From NCBI GenBank assembly GCA_029266335.1, contig JAQSXC010000016.1, forward strand, positions 1 through 46,599: 46,599 nt of DNA, given 5' to 3'. Position 1 is the stretch's first letter; the number at the start of each line of letters is the position of its first letter. The DNA comes from Eubacterium sp. Lineage in GTDB: Bacteria > Bacillota > Clostridia > Acetivibrionales > DSM-1351. Under the pieces are notes generated by a model that saw only the letters and a program-made list of their open reading frames with translations, was not told where the DNA came from and did no database searches. The position numbers were made by a program, and so were the translations under genes. Of the stretch, positions 1 through 7,466 are shown one piece after another.

Positions 1-251
1 GCATTATAGGAGATATGTAAAACATTTCCTAGACAATAAAAAACTTTTGAATTTATGCGCGTGCCAGATTTTCCTTGGCACATTACTGCTTTAAAATATT
101 TATTGCCGGGAAATGCACTTGCGCAAACAAAAGTGGCTTTGCCACCTTTGTTACATATATAATTTCTATTCCATTTGCTGCAAATCCCTAATATAATAAT
201 ATATGTTATTGCACAATATTTAAAATTTTTTAAGATTAGGATGGTGGTCTT
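1..251. other. Leader region with two hairpins and a -10 box
   Basis: No complete gene is visible. The pair GTGCCA / TGGCAC (61-66, 76-81) forms one hairpin. A second, with GTGGC-TTT-GCCAC at its core and ACAAA/TTTGT at its base, lies at about 127-151. Neither is followed by a strong T run, so they may be structure downstream of a gene ending left of the window. A good TATAAT sits at 192-197 upstream of the first gene, with no convincing -35 box. A short open frame from base 2 to about 94 could be the tail of an upstream gene, but nothing identifies it. Confidence 0.35.
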
Positions 252-1307
252 TTGCATAAAAGATATTCTATGGTTTTTTGGTTAATGATTCTTATAACCT
301 TTTCCCTGAGCGTGAACAGTGTTGTATTTGCTGCAACAGGCAATAAATTGGATTTCTATCAATTGGAAAATTATATTATTCCCAGCAGTAATAAAGTAGT
401 ACTTAGCGAAAAAGATCTGTACGAATTAAGTGCCTACTCTCTTGATATTGCAAGAAACGAAATATTCGCACGACACGGATATGTATTTAAAAATGAAAGC
501 TATGCAGATTATTTTTCAACCATGCCCTGGTACAAAAAAAATTCAAAATTCAAAGAATCAATGTTAAGCAGTATTGAGAAAAAAAATACAGAATTCATCA
601 GAAGCTATGTCAATAAACTTCGGTCCAATTTTAAAGAGGTTAAAGGAAAGAATATAACAATTGATTTAAATGGAGACGGAATAAAAGAAAATATTGCCCT
701 CACCTGCACCACAGGCAGTGACAAATATTCACTTAAAGTGAATAAGGCGTCAATTTCCGGAACCGGTGACAATCTGGATGGAGTAATGTATATTGCTGAT
801 ATTGATACAAAGGACAAATACAAAGAAATAGCAATTACAGAGTCTGGCCCCAGTGCTGATTATAATACATACTTCTATTATTATAACGGCAGCAGGTTAA
901 TATTCATGGGTAAGGTTCAGGGCAGCGACTTCAGTATCAAAGCAAGCGGTACTGGAAGCTTTACAACCAAAACCAGGGGTTCAATTCTGCAGACATGGTT
1001 TTATACCGATGAGTATAAACTGAATTCAGACCATACACTGTCCAATTTAGTAAAAAAGTATTATAAAATGAATACCATCATTACAGTAAAAAAACCGCTG
1101 AAGTTACAGAAATCACCCACCGATCCGGCTGTTGCCACAACTTTAAAGGCAGGTGAAAAGGTTCTGCTTTCGGACACGGACAATAAAAAGTGGTGTGCCA
1201 TCGAAACTTCAGGAGGCATTAAAGGCTGGTTCAATGTCGAACCCTTTGACAAAATTGAAGGTATCTCTGCAAGTGAATACTTTGATGGGCTAAGCTATGC
1301 GGATTAA
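252..1307 (+). CDS. Secreted YARHG-domain protein with C-terminal SH3-like domain
   Basis: The 351-residue protein is predicted to be exported: an N-terminal hydrophobic segment (about 8-27) ends in VFA-A, a plausible signal peptidase I site. Residues about 51-105 form a YARHG domain, recognised by the RNEIFARHGY core and the later MPWYKK stretch; this domain occurs in extracellular bacterial proteins and is thought to bind cell wall or peptide. An acidic loop DLNGDGIKEN (about 138-147) resembles a calcium-binding FG-GAP or EF-hand loop. Residues about 277-335 look like a bacterial SH3 domain, again suggesting wall binding. The start is TTG at 252, chosen because AGGATGG lies just upstream and the signal peptide would otherwise be clipped. 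Function is inferred from domains only. Confidence 0.85.
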   Translation: MHKRYSMVFWLMILITFSLSVNSVVFAATGNKLDFYQLENYIIPSSNKVVLSEKDLYELSAYSLDIARNEIFARHGYVFKNESYADYFSTMPWYKKNSKFKESMLSSIEKKNTEFIRSYVNKLRSNFKEVKGKNITIDLNGDGIKENIALTCTTGSDKYSLKVNKASISGTGDNLDGVMYIADIDTKDKYKEIAITESGPSADYNTYFYYYNGSRLIFMGKVQGSDFSIKASGTGSFTTKTRGSILQTWFYTDEYKLNSDHTLSNLVKKYYKMNTIITVKKPLKLQKSPTDPAVATTLKAGEKVLLSDTDNKKWCAIETSGGIKGWFNVEPFDKIEGISASEYFDGLSYAD

Positions 1308-1348
1308 CGGGAAAATGAAATTAAATGTATTAATATAGTAAAGATCCG

Positions 1349-1415
1349 GTCTGAAATTTCATATGCTTTCTGTTCAAATGAACGTGAAGCATATGAAATT
1401 TCAGGCCTTTTTATC
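1349..1415. terminator. Bidirectional terminator with a very long stem
   Basis: A stem of about 21 pairs, nearly perfect (one G-U), joins 1348-1368 to 1386-1406 around a loop of about 17 bases. TTTTTA follows on the plus strand. It lies between the convergent YARHG gene and mscL and can serve the plus-strand gene and, less well, mscL. Confidence 0.85.
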
Positions 1416-1432
1416 TACGGTTTTTGCTTAAT

Positions 1433-1840
1433 TTATTTGTTTTTGTTTTCCTTCAGCAAATCTCTTATTTCTGTAAGTAGCTGGATTTCAGGCGCTGGAG
1501 TAGATGCTGCCGGCTTTTCCTCTTCCTTCTTTTTTCTTCTCAATACATTAATCACCTTGACCATACAGAATACAACAAATGCAATTATAATAAAATTAAT
1601 TACCTGCTGAATAAAGGCTCCATAATATATTGCGGCTTCTCCTTCCCCGGCATTTTGAGGAAATTTAAAGTCTGAAAAATTAATTCCGCCTATCATAAAC
1701 CCGATAGCAGGCATTATTACCTGATTTACAAGTGATGTCACAATAGCTGTAAATGCCGACCCAATAATAATTCCCACTGCCAGATCAATAACGTTGCCAC
1801 GTGATATAAACTCCTTAAACTCAGATATGAATTTTTTCAT
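1433..1840 (-). CDS. mscL: Large-conductance mechanosensitive channel MscL
   Basis: A 135-residue membrane channel that opens under high membrane tension to release solutes after osmotic downshift. The N-terminus MKKFISEFKEFISRGNVIDL is the classic amphipathic S1 helix plus the start of TM1. TM1 (about 16-44) contains the glycine/alanine-rich pore AVGIIIGSAF. TM2 (about 74-97) is followed by the basic RRKKK cluster and a charged C-terminal helix. Length matches the family (about 136). The reading frame is open for 24 further codons upstream, but the ATG at 1840 has GGAGG seven bases before it and gives the canonical N-terminus, so the longer start is rejected. Single-gene unit by its position. 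Confidence 0.96.
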   Translation of the reverse strand: MKKFISEFKEFISRGNVIDLAVGIIIGSAFTAIVTSLVNQVIMPAIGFMIGGINFSDFKFPQNAGEGEAAIYYGAFIQQVINFIIIAFVVFCMVKVINVLRRKKKEEEKPAASTPAPEIQLLTEIRDLLKENKNK

Positions 1841-2010
1841 ATTAGCCTCCATACGATGTTTTTTTATTATTCGATTTTGATATACTGACTCATTTCTATA
1901 TAAAGTATACACAAAAGCCTTTTAAAAGATCAATAGGACATAAAATCAACAGGTCAAAACCGAAAGTGATAAAGATCAGATTGGATCATCAATATACAAC
2001 TACAAAGGAA

Positions 2011-2062
2011 AAACAAATACACCTCCAATTATACCCGTTCTGAACGGATCTATTTGGAGGTG
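2011..2062 (-). terminator. Terminator downstream of hcp
   Basis: Outer arms CACCTCCAA (2020-2028) and TTGGAGGTG (2054-2062) pair perfectly, with an inner CCGTTC/GAACGG hairpin (2035-2047). On the minus strand it is followed by TATTTGTTTTT. It lies 69 bases past the hcp stop codon. The rest of the 1841-2130 gap shows nothing else. Confidence 0.75.
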
Positions 2063-2130
2063 CTGAAAATTGAGGGTTTATAGGGTTGTTGATATTAGAG
2101 TTTTTAGCATATTACATTATCCTAAATAAA

Positions 2131-3693
2131 TTATCCCAGGATTTTTTTCAAATCAGCATCAGGTGTTGAAACCGGGCTGATGTTGAAGTTTTCTACCAAT
2201 ATGTTAAGAACATTTGGAGAGATAAATGCAGGCAGTGTAGGTCCGAGATAAATATTCTTTAGTCCGAGTGACAGCAATGTCAACAGGATACATACAGCCT
2301 TCTGTTCATACCATGAGAGCACCAGAGAAAGCGGCAACTCGTTGATATCACATTCAAATGCACCTGCAAGTGCTGCAGCGACCTGAATTGCACTGTAAGC
2401 ATCATTACACTGACCCATATCCATTATTCTTGGAAGTCCGCCGATTTCACCGATATCAAGGTCGTTGAAACGGAATTTTCCACATGCAAGAGTCAAAATA
2501 ACTGTGTCTTTAGGAGTCTTCTGTACAAACTCAGTATAGTAGTTTCTTCCAACCTTTGCTCCGTCACAGCCTCCAACAAGGAAGAAGTGCTTTATAGCTC
2601 CGGCCTTGACAGCGTCAATTACCTTATCAGCTACTGAAAGAACCGTACCTCTAGCAAAACCTGTTGTAAGAGTGTCTCCACCGTTGATTCCTGTCATTCT
2701 CTTGTCCTCAGCGTATCCGCCTAATTCAAGAGCTTTATTTATTACAGGAGTGAAATCCTTATTGTCATCAATGTGAACCATTTCAGGATATGCAACAACT
2801 TCTGTTGTAAATACTCTGTCATGGTAGCTTGGCCTTGTAGGCATCAGGCAGTTTGTTGTAAATAGAACAGCACCGGGAAGATTGTCAAATTCCTTCTGCT
2901 GATTCTGCCATGCGGTTCCGAAGTTACCTTTCAGATGCGGGTAAGCCTTAAGCTTTGGATATGCATGTGCAGGCAGCATTTCACCATGGGTATAAATATT
3001 GATTCCCTTATCCTTTGTCTGCTCCAGCAGCAAATATAAATCATAGAGATCATGACCAGAAATTACTATAAACGGTCCCTTTTCGATTGTCATAGGTACT
3101 GCAGTCGGAACTGGAGTTCCGTAAGTTTCTGTATTTGCCTGATCAAGCAATGCCATACATTTGAGGTTTACCTGGCCTGTTTCCATAACTACCGAAAGCA
3201 ATGCATCAGCATTCAAGTCTTCTCCGATAGCTCTTAAAGCCTTGTAGAAGAAGTTGTTTACTTCATCACTGTTGTAGCCCAGCACCAATGCATGGTAAGC
3301 ATATGCAGCCATACCTCTGATTCCGAAAAGAATCAAGGATTTCAATGAACGGATATCTTCATTATCATTCCAGAGCTTCTGCATGTCATAGTTAGCTGCA
3401 AAAGCTGAACCCAGCTGTGCTTTTTCTTTTTCAATACTGGCAGTCTGTCTTTTTACAGAAGCATTATCGAAGCTTACATTTGTAATAGTAGTAAACAAGC
3501 CTTCAATTACCACCTTATGAGTCTGTGCAGTAGGCTGGGCCTTTTCAGCAGCTCTTGCAAGACCTATCAGGGCACCTGTAAGTTCGTCCTGAAAATTTGA
3601 TGTATCGGCCTTTTTACCACAGACTCCGGCAGCACCTGTACATGCCTTTCCTCCAGCAGTCTGCTCACATTGAAAACAAAACATTTCTGACAT
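2131..3693 (-). CDS. hcp: Hybrid cluster protein (hydroxylamine reductase / NO reductase)
   Basis: A 520-residue cytoplasmic iron-sulfur enzyme that handles reactive nitrogen species, reducing NO (and hydroxylamine in vitro). Cysteines 6, 9, 18 and 25 (FCFQC, ACT, VCG) bind the N-terminal [4Fe-4S] cluster in the spacing of anaerobe-type Hcp. Expected ligands of the hybrid cluster are visible: H in SGHDLYDL, E in THGEMLPAH, Cys in TTNCLMP, GGCDGAKVG, LACGKF and QCNDAYS, and E/K in WYEQKAV. The start is ATG 3693 with AAGGAGGC upstream; the 14-codon upstream extension lacks a ribosome site. It is divergent from a Crp/Fnr regulator that probably controls it through the palindrome at 3789-3802. 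Confidence 0.96.
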   Translation of the reverse strand: MSEMFCFQCEQTAGGKACTGAAGVCGKKADTSNFQDELTGALIGLARAAEKAQPTAQTHKVVIEGLFTTITNVSFDNASVKRQTASIEKEKAQLGSAFAANYDMQKLWNDNEDIRSLKSLILFGIRGMAAYAYHALVLGYNSDEVNNFFYKALRAIGEDLNADALLSVVMETGQVNLKCMALLDQANTETYGTPVPTAVPMTIEKGPFIVISGHDLYDLYLLLEQTKDKGINIYTHGEMLPAHAYPKLKAYPHLKGNFGTAWQNQQKEFDNLPGAVLFTTNCLMPTRPSYHDRVFTTEVVAYPEMVHIDDNKDFTPVINKALELGGYAEDKRMTGINGGDTLTTGFARGTVLSVADKVIDAVKAGAIKHFFLVGGCDGAKVGRNYYTEFVQKTPKDTVILTLACGKFRFNDLDIGEIGGLPRIMDMGQCNDAYSAIQVAAALAGAFECDINELPLSLVLSWYEQKAVCILLTLLSLGLKNIYLGPTLPAFISPNVLNILVENFNISPVSTPDADLKKILG

Positions 3694-3744
3694 AAAAATT
3701 GCCTCCTTATATTTAAGTAATAATTTGTTTGCCAAGTTTTTTAA

Positions 3745-3773
3745 TTGACTTTATGTGCTTATTGTACTAGACT
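3745..3773 (+). promoter_or_regulatory. Predicted promoter of the Crp/Fnr regulator
   Basis: TTGACT (3745-3750), a 17-base spacer and TAGACT (3768-3773) predict a start near 3780. The palindrome at 3789-3802 would then lie just after the start site, a position suited to autorepression. The -10 box is weak. Confidence 0.45.
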
Positions 3774-3802
3774 TATGGCATCAGGTCGGTTGCATTTGCA
3801 AC
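3754..3802 (-). promoter_or_regulatory. hcp promoter with Crp/Fnr-type operator at about -41.5
   Basis: GTTGCATTTGCAAC (3789-3802) is a perfect 5-4-5 inverted repeat of the shape bound by Crp/Fnr proteins. On the minus strand a TACAAT -10 box lies at 3766-3761, predicting transcription from about 3754. The palindrome then spans -48 to -35, centre -41.5, the class II activator position, and no good -35 box is present, as expected for an activator-dependent promoter. The regulator gene starts 14 bases to the right. The start site is predicted from sequence only. Confidence 0.6.
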
Positions 3803-3816
3803 AGGGAGAAAAAATT

Positions 3817-4500
3817 ATGAAAAAATATTTTAAATTATTAAAGACTGTTACTATCTTTGAAAATATAGATGAAAGTCAACTGGATAATCTTCTTGGATGT
3901 CTTGGTGCAAAAGTGCAGGAATACTATAAAAATGACATAATCTTTATTGCTGACAGTAAGGTCTCATCAGTAGGAATTATCCTTTCGGGTTCGGCCCAAA
4001 TTGTTAAGGAGGATGTTATGGGCAACAGAACCATAATGTCCGAGCTGGCAGAAGGAGATATATTCGGAGAAGCCTTTGCATGTGCCAACATTAACAAGAT
4101 ACCTGTGACAGTTTTAACAACAACCGGCTGTGAAGTGCTTTTTATTCAATTTAACCGCATTGTAACCACTTGCACTTCGGCCTGCGGCTTTCATTCCACA
4201 TTGATTAAAAACATGCTTCAATTGATTGCCCAGAAAAACATACTTTTAAATAACAGAATGGATATTCTATCCCAGAGAACAACCAGAGAAAAGCTGATAG
4301 CCTATTTTTCAATGCAGATGAACAAATGCGGATCAAACAAATTTAAAATCCCCTTCTCCAGAGATGAGCTTGCCGACTTTCTCTGTGTCAACAGAAGCGC
4401 ACTGTCCAGGGAACTTTGCAATATGCGTGACGAAAAGCTTCTGGCCTTTAATAAGAATGAATTTGATATCAATAAAATAAACTTTATAGATCAGTATTAG
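3817..4500 (+). CDS. Crp/Fnr-family regulator, HcpR-like
   Basis: A 227-residue transcription factor. Residues about 20-125 form a cyclic-nucleotide-type beta barrel (GIILSGSAQIV, LAEGDIFGEAF); residues about 165-215 form a winged helix with recognition helix NRSALSRELCNMRDEKL. Between them lies CTSACGFH, a Cys/His motif common in clostridial members; whether it senses anything is unknown. ATG 3817 is chosen because GGGAGA precedes it; the frame is open 24 codons further upstream, across the predicted operator, which is unlikely to be coding. Being divergent from hcp with a shared palindrome, it is probably the nitrosative-stress regulator of hcp (HcpR-type) and represses itself. This role is inferred from context. 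Confidence 0.88.
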   Translation: MKKYFKLLKTVTIFENIDESQLDNLLGCLGAKVQEYYKNDIIFIADSKVSSVGIILSGSAQIVKEDVMGNRTIMSELAEGDIFGEAFACANINKIPVTVLTTTGCEVLFIQFNRIVTTCTSACGFHSTLIKNMLQLIAQKNILLNNRMDILSQRTTREKLIAYFSMQMNKCGSNKFKIPFSRDELADFLCVNRSALSRELCNMRDEKLLAFNKNEFDINKINFIDQY

Positions 4501-4502
4501 AA

Positions 4503-4531
4503 TTGTTTTTGGCTGTAATTTATGATATAAT
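4503..4531 (+). promoter_or_regulatory. Predicted sigma-A promoter for the SPFH gene
   Basis: TTGTTT (4503-4508), 17 bases, TATAAT (4526-4531). It begins right after the regulator's stop codon, so the SPFH/TM2 pair probably has its own transcript. Confidence 0.6.
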
Positions 4532-4562
4532 CTTTAGCAAAATAAGGTTTGAGGTGCAGATT

Positions 4563-5693
4563 ATGGCTATTATTGACAGAGTGAAATTCGATGGCCTTAG
4601 GACCAGAGACTGGATAGTTTATAAACATCCGGCTGAAGATCTTGTATATGGTACACAGCTTACCGTTGGAGAAGGCCAGGCAGCCATTTTTGTAAAAGGC
4701 GGCAGTATATGTGACATATTTAATGCGGGTACCTATACCCTGGATGCTAAAAATCTTCCCATACTAAAAGCTCTGGTAAACTTGCCTTTTGGGGGAAGAA
4801 CGCCTTTCTCAGCTGAGATATTTTTCTTAAATATTGCAACAAAGCTGGACATGTACTGGGGGACTTCGGATCCCATACAGATTATAGACCCCAAATACTA
4901 TACAAAGCTGCGTGTAAGAGCTTTTGGTCAAATGGGCCTGAAGATAAACGATTATATTAAATTCTTTACCGAGCTGATTGGTGTGGTGGGGCCTTCCGAA
5001 ATAGTCAAATTTGATGTAATAATGGACTATTTCAAAGGAATACTGGTGCAGAAAATAAAAACCATTATAGCTAATATAATAATAAATGAGAAGATATCTG
5101 CCCTGGAAATTACAGCCAGGCTGGATTCAATCTCTCATCTTGCAAAGGATAAAATATCTTCAGAATTCAATAAATATGGTTTGTCCATAGTAAACTTCTT
5201 TATTAAATCAATAAACTTTCCTGATGAGGATTTTGAAGAGATAAATGATATTCTGAAAAACCGTGCAGAGTTTGAAATCATGGGAGATAACCGTTATGTA
5301 ACCAAGCGCTCCTTTGATGTTTACGACAGCGCTGCATCGAATGATTCCGGTATAGCCGGAGCATTTGTAACCGGAAACGTAGGAGCAGGTATTGGCGGAT
5401 CTCTTATTAATGATATCTCTGCCAAGGTAAATCCCGGTGCAGTTATAGATAATGCAATCGTAAAATGCGTCAGCTGCAACTTTGATAATCCGGCTAAATC
5501 AAGGTTCTGCTGTAATTGCGGCAGTACCCTGGAGGCTCCGAAGAAGTTATGCCTTACCTGTGGGACAGAAATACCCGCAAATTCAAAATTCTGCCCCAGC
5601 TGTGGAACTCAGACAGGAACAAAAACCTGTTCCTGCGGAGCAGCAATTTCAGGCGGCGCAAATTTTTGTCCAGGATGTGGAAAAAAGATTTAA
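4563..5693 (+). CDS. SPFH/virion-core-like protein with three C-terminal zinc ribbons
   Basis: A 376-residue protein of the COG4260 type (stomatin/prohibitin-like, YdjI family). The N-terminal part (about 20-250) has the SPFH-like pattern of repeated strands (GEGQAAIFVKGG, IFNAGTYTLD) followed by a helical stretch. The C-terminal 75 residues hold three CxxC...CxxC-type zinc ribbons: CVSC/CCNC, CLTC/CPSC and CSC/CPGC. SPFH proteins organise membrane microdomains or act as scaffolds; the substrate of this family is unknown. The ATG at 4563 follows GAGGTG; a longer open frame from 4503 overlaps the promoter and is rejected. The next gene also starts with a zinc ribbon, suggesting the two proteins work together. 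Confidence 0.88.
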   Translation: MAIIDRVKFDGLRTRDWIVYKHPAEDLVYGTQLTVGEGQAAIFVKGGSICDIFNAGTYTLDAKNLPILKALVNLPFGGRTPFSAEIFFLNIATKLDMYWGTSDPIQIIDPKYYTKLRVRAFGQMGLKINDYIKFFTELIGVVGPSEIVKFDVIMDYFKGILVQKIKTIIANIIINEKISALEITARLDSISHLAKDKISSEFNKYGLSIVNFFIKSINFPDEDFEEINDILKNRAEFEIMGDNRYVTKRSFDVYDSAASNDSGIAGAFVTGNVGAGIGGSLINDISAKVNPGAVIDNAIVKCVSCNFDNPAKSRFCCNCGSTLEAPKKLCLTCGTEIPANSKFCPSCGTQTGTKTCSCGAAISGGANFCPGCGKKI

Positions 5694-5764
5694 TTTCTTC
5701 TATTATAATATAAAAGCTTTAAAGTAAATATTTTATCAAAAAATAATGTGTTAGGGGTTTTTTT

Positions 5765-6238
5765 ATGTCAGATAACATTTGTCCACAGTGCGGTGCTCCA
5801 AATGCACCGGAAACAAGTGAATGCAAATATTGCGGAGAGGTTTTCGCTGCCAGAACAGCGGCTGCTCAGCAGGGTTTCCAGAGATCCGCGGGTCAACAGC
5901 CTCCTTTTCAGCAGCCGCATAACCAGCAACCTCCATTCCGGCAGCCGGTTCATCCACATGCCGGAGCACAGCAGTTTAACCCGTACCAGCAAATGATTAA
6001 TGAAGGTATCAACCCTGCCTGGCCTATTAAAAGTAAAATTGCTGCAGGCTTACTGGGAATATTTCTTGGCGGCCTCGGTATTCATAAGTTTTACATGGGG
6101 AAAATCGGAATGGGAATCATTTACTTACTGTTCAGCTGGACATTCATTCCCGGTTTGATAGGCTTTATTGAAGGAATTATTTACCTGGCCTCCAATGAAC
6201 ATAACTTCTGTGTTAAGCATCAGGTAAGAACAAAATAG
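5765..6238 (+). CDS. Zinc ribbon - TM2 domain membrane protein
   Basis: A 157-residue protein in three parts. Residues 1-25 are a zinc ribbon (CPQC...CKYC). Residues about 30-85 are a low-complexity Gln/Pro/His linker with repeated QQPPF-type units. Residues about 88-150 form a TM2 domain: two hydrophobic helices with the conserved FLGGLGIHKFYMGK turn between them. TM2 proteins are small membrane proteins of mostly unknown role. AGGGG lies upstream of the ATG. It follows the SPFH gene by 71 bases in the same direction and ends before a strong terminator, so they are probably cotranscribed. Confidence 0.88.
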   Translation: MSDNICPQCGAPNAPETSECKYCGEVFAARTAAAQQGFQRSAGQQPPFQQPHNQQPPFRQPVHPHAGAQQFNPYQQMINEGINPAWPIKSKIAAGLLGIFLGGLGIHKFYMGKIGMGIIYLLFSWTFIPGLIGFIEGIIYLASNEHNFCVKHQVRTK

Positions 6239-6254
6239 CAAATTAATCTTATAT

Positions 6255-6293
6255 AAAAACACTTGCCGTGTATCATCACCGCAAGTGTTTTTT
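6255..6293. terminator. Bidirectional terminator
   Basis: AAAAACACTTGC (6255-6266) pairs with GCAAGTGTTTTT (6281-6292) around a 14-base loop, giving A/T tails on both sides. It separates the convergent TM2 and DUF1848 genes. Confidence 0.88.
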
Positions 6294-6311
6294 GTTGCAA
6301 TATATTTCAAA

Positions 6312-7235
6312 TCAATCTGAATCCATTACGTAACAATATTTGCAGCCATGCAGGCATTTCATACCTTTACAGCTTTTTGAATACACACCTATATCCCGGC
6401 TGTGAGAACAGCCGCAGGCTTTCCTTTGCCCTCCGTCCTTTGACTTATTGGTTTTTTCGCCAAAAAGCCTTTCAAGAAATTCTCCATCTATGCAGTGTCC
6501 TCTATGAATTCCTTTTATTTTTTCAAGTATGGGGCTTGCACAGGAATATAAAGCAAATCCGTATTTTTGTGAAATCTCAGCCAAGTGAGAAAAAATTTCT
6601 GTCTGCAAATTTTCATCAGCGCTAATCAAATCCAGATTGGTTTTTAACAGTCTGTTTCTTACATGCCCGTACATTTCAAGGTACGAGGTAGTAATACGGC
6701 ACTTTTCCATACCAAGTGCCCTCAAATCCCTGCATAATTTTTCAAAAGCTTTAAGTCTGGCCTTCTCCGGCATCCCGGGAGTGGGATTATTTTCACCTTT
6801 TGTTGAAAGGATGACCGGATCAAACCTTATATTAAACTGCTGGGGTATAAAAACCTTAAGCAGTCCTTCAAGAGTAGCCAGTGTTTCCCTGTATTCCGGT
6901 ACATTGGGTTCAATAATCCGGGAGTAGTTATTGATTGTATATTGAAAATAGAGATTATACTCTTTAAGATACATCGGGTCCTTTAAAACATTACTGAAAT
7001 CCTTGCTCCACAGCACTATGGAATGGACAGCCGAAGGCTCTAAGTCTACAGCATATTTCTTATCCGGAAACCTTGGATTTGGCACCTCTACCTGTCCTTT
7101 TTCAAGCACCTCCTGAAGCCATTCATAATAAAAGGCCGGTATATCTGTTCTCCTCGATGCTGAAATGATGGTTTTAGTTTTTTCCTTATTTCCAATAAAT
7201 TGTCCTTCATCCAAAAGACTTAACTGATTAATCAT
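6312..7235 (-). CDS. DUF1848 family protein
   Basis: A 307-residue protein of a family with no known activity. The family signature is visible: IISASRRTDIPAFY near residue 24, VLWSKDF near 75, and QFNIRFDPVIL near 140. The C-terminus is a cysteine cluster, CGCS...DIG-Y...SCKGMKCLHGCKYCY (about 273-303), which could bind an iron-sulfur cluster or zinc. The middle region suggests a TIM-barrel-like fold, which with the cysteines invites comparison with radical SAM enzymes, but no N-terminal CxxxCxxC is present. ATG 7235 has AGGAG nearby. It is a single gene, divergent from the glycosidase gene. Confidence 0.85.
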   Translation of the reverse strand: MINQLSLLDEGQFIGNKEKTKTIISASRRTDIPAFYYEWLQEVLEKGQVEVPNPRFPDKKYAVDLEPSAVHSIVLWSKDFSNVLKDPMYLKEYNLYFQYTINNYSRIIEPNVPEYRETLATLEGLLKVFIPQQFNIRFDPVILSTKGENNPTPGMPEKARLKAFEKLCRDLRALGMEKCRITTSYLEMYGHVRNRLLKTNLDLISADENLQTEIFSHLAEISQKYGFALYSCASPILEKIKGIHRGHCIDGEFLERLFGEKTNKSKDGGQRKACGCSHSRDIGVYSKSCKGMKCLHGCKYCYVMDSD

Positions 7236-7466
7236 AAATCTCCTATTACTAAAAAAACTTGTTTAAAGCTTCTTAGCTTCTCCATAAATTCTATCACATA
7301 AAAATATAATTGATCTATTTAAACCTTTATAAAAATTATTTTTCTCATCTTCACAAATCATACACATTTCTATTATAAAACCAACACATGAAAGGCTTAG
7401 ACTTAATTTATTGAAAGCAGGTAAACTTAAAAATTAATTTACCATAGTTGATTTTCAGGAGGATAT

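Noticed and set aside
1841..1912. Longer MscL start at 1912
   Set aside because: The extra 24 residues are not found in the family and the ribosome site lies before ATG 1840.
5482..5727. Alternative-frame ORFs over the zinc-ribbon coding end
   Set aside because: Repeated CxxC codons create open shadow frames; the SPFH frame is continuous and motif-rich.
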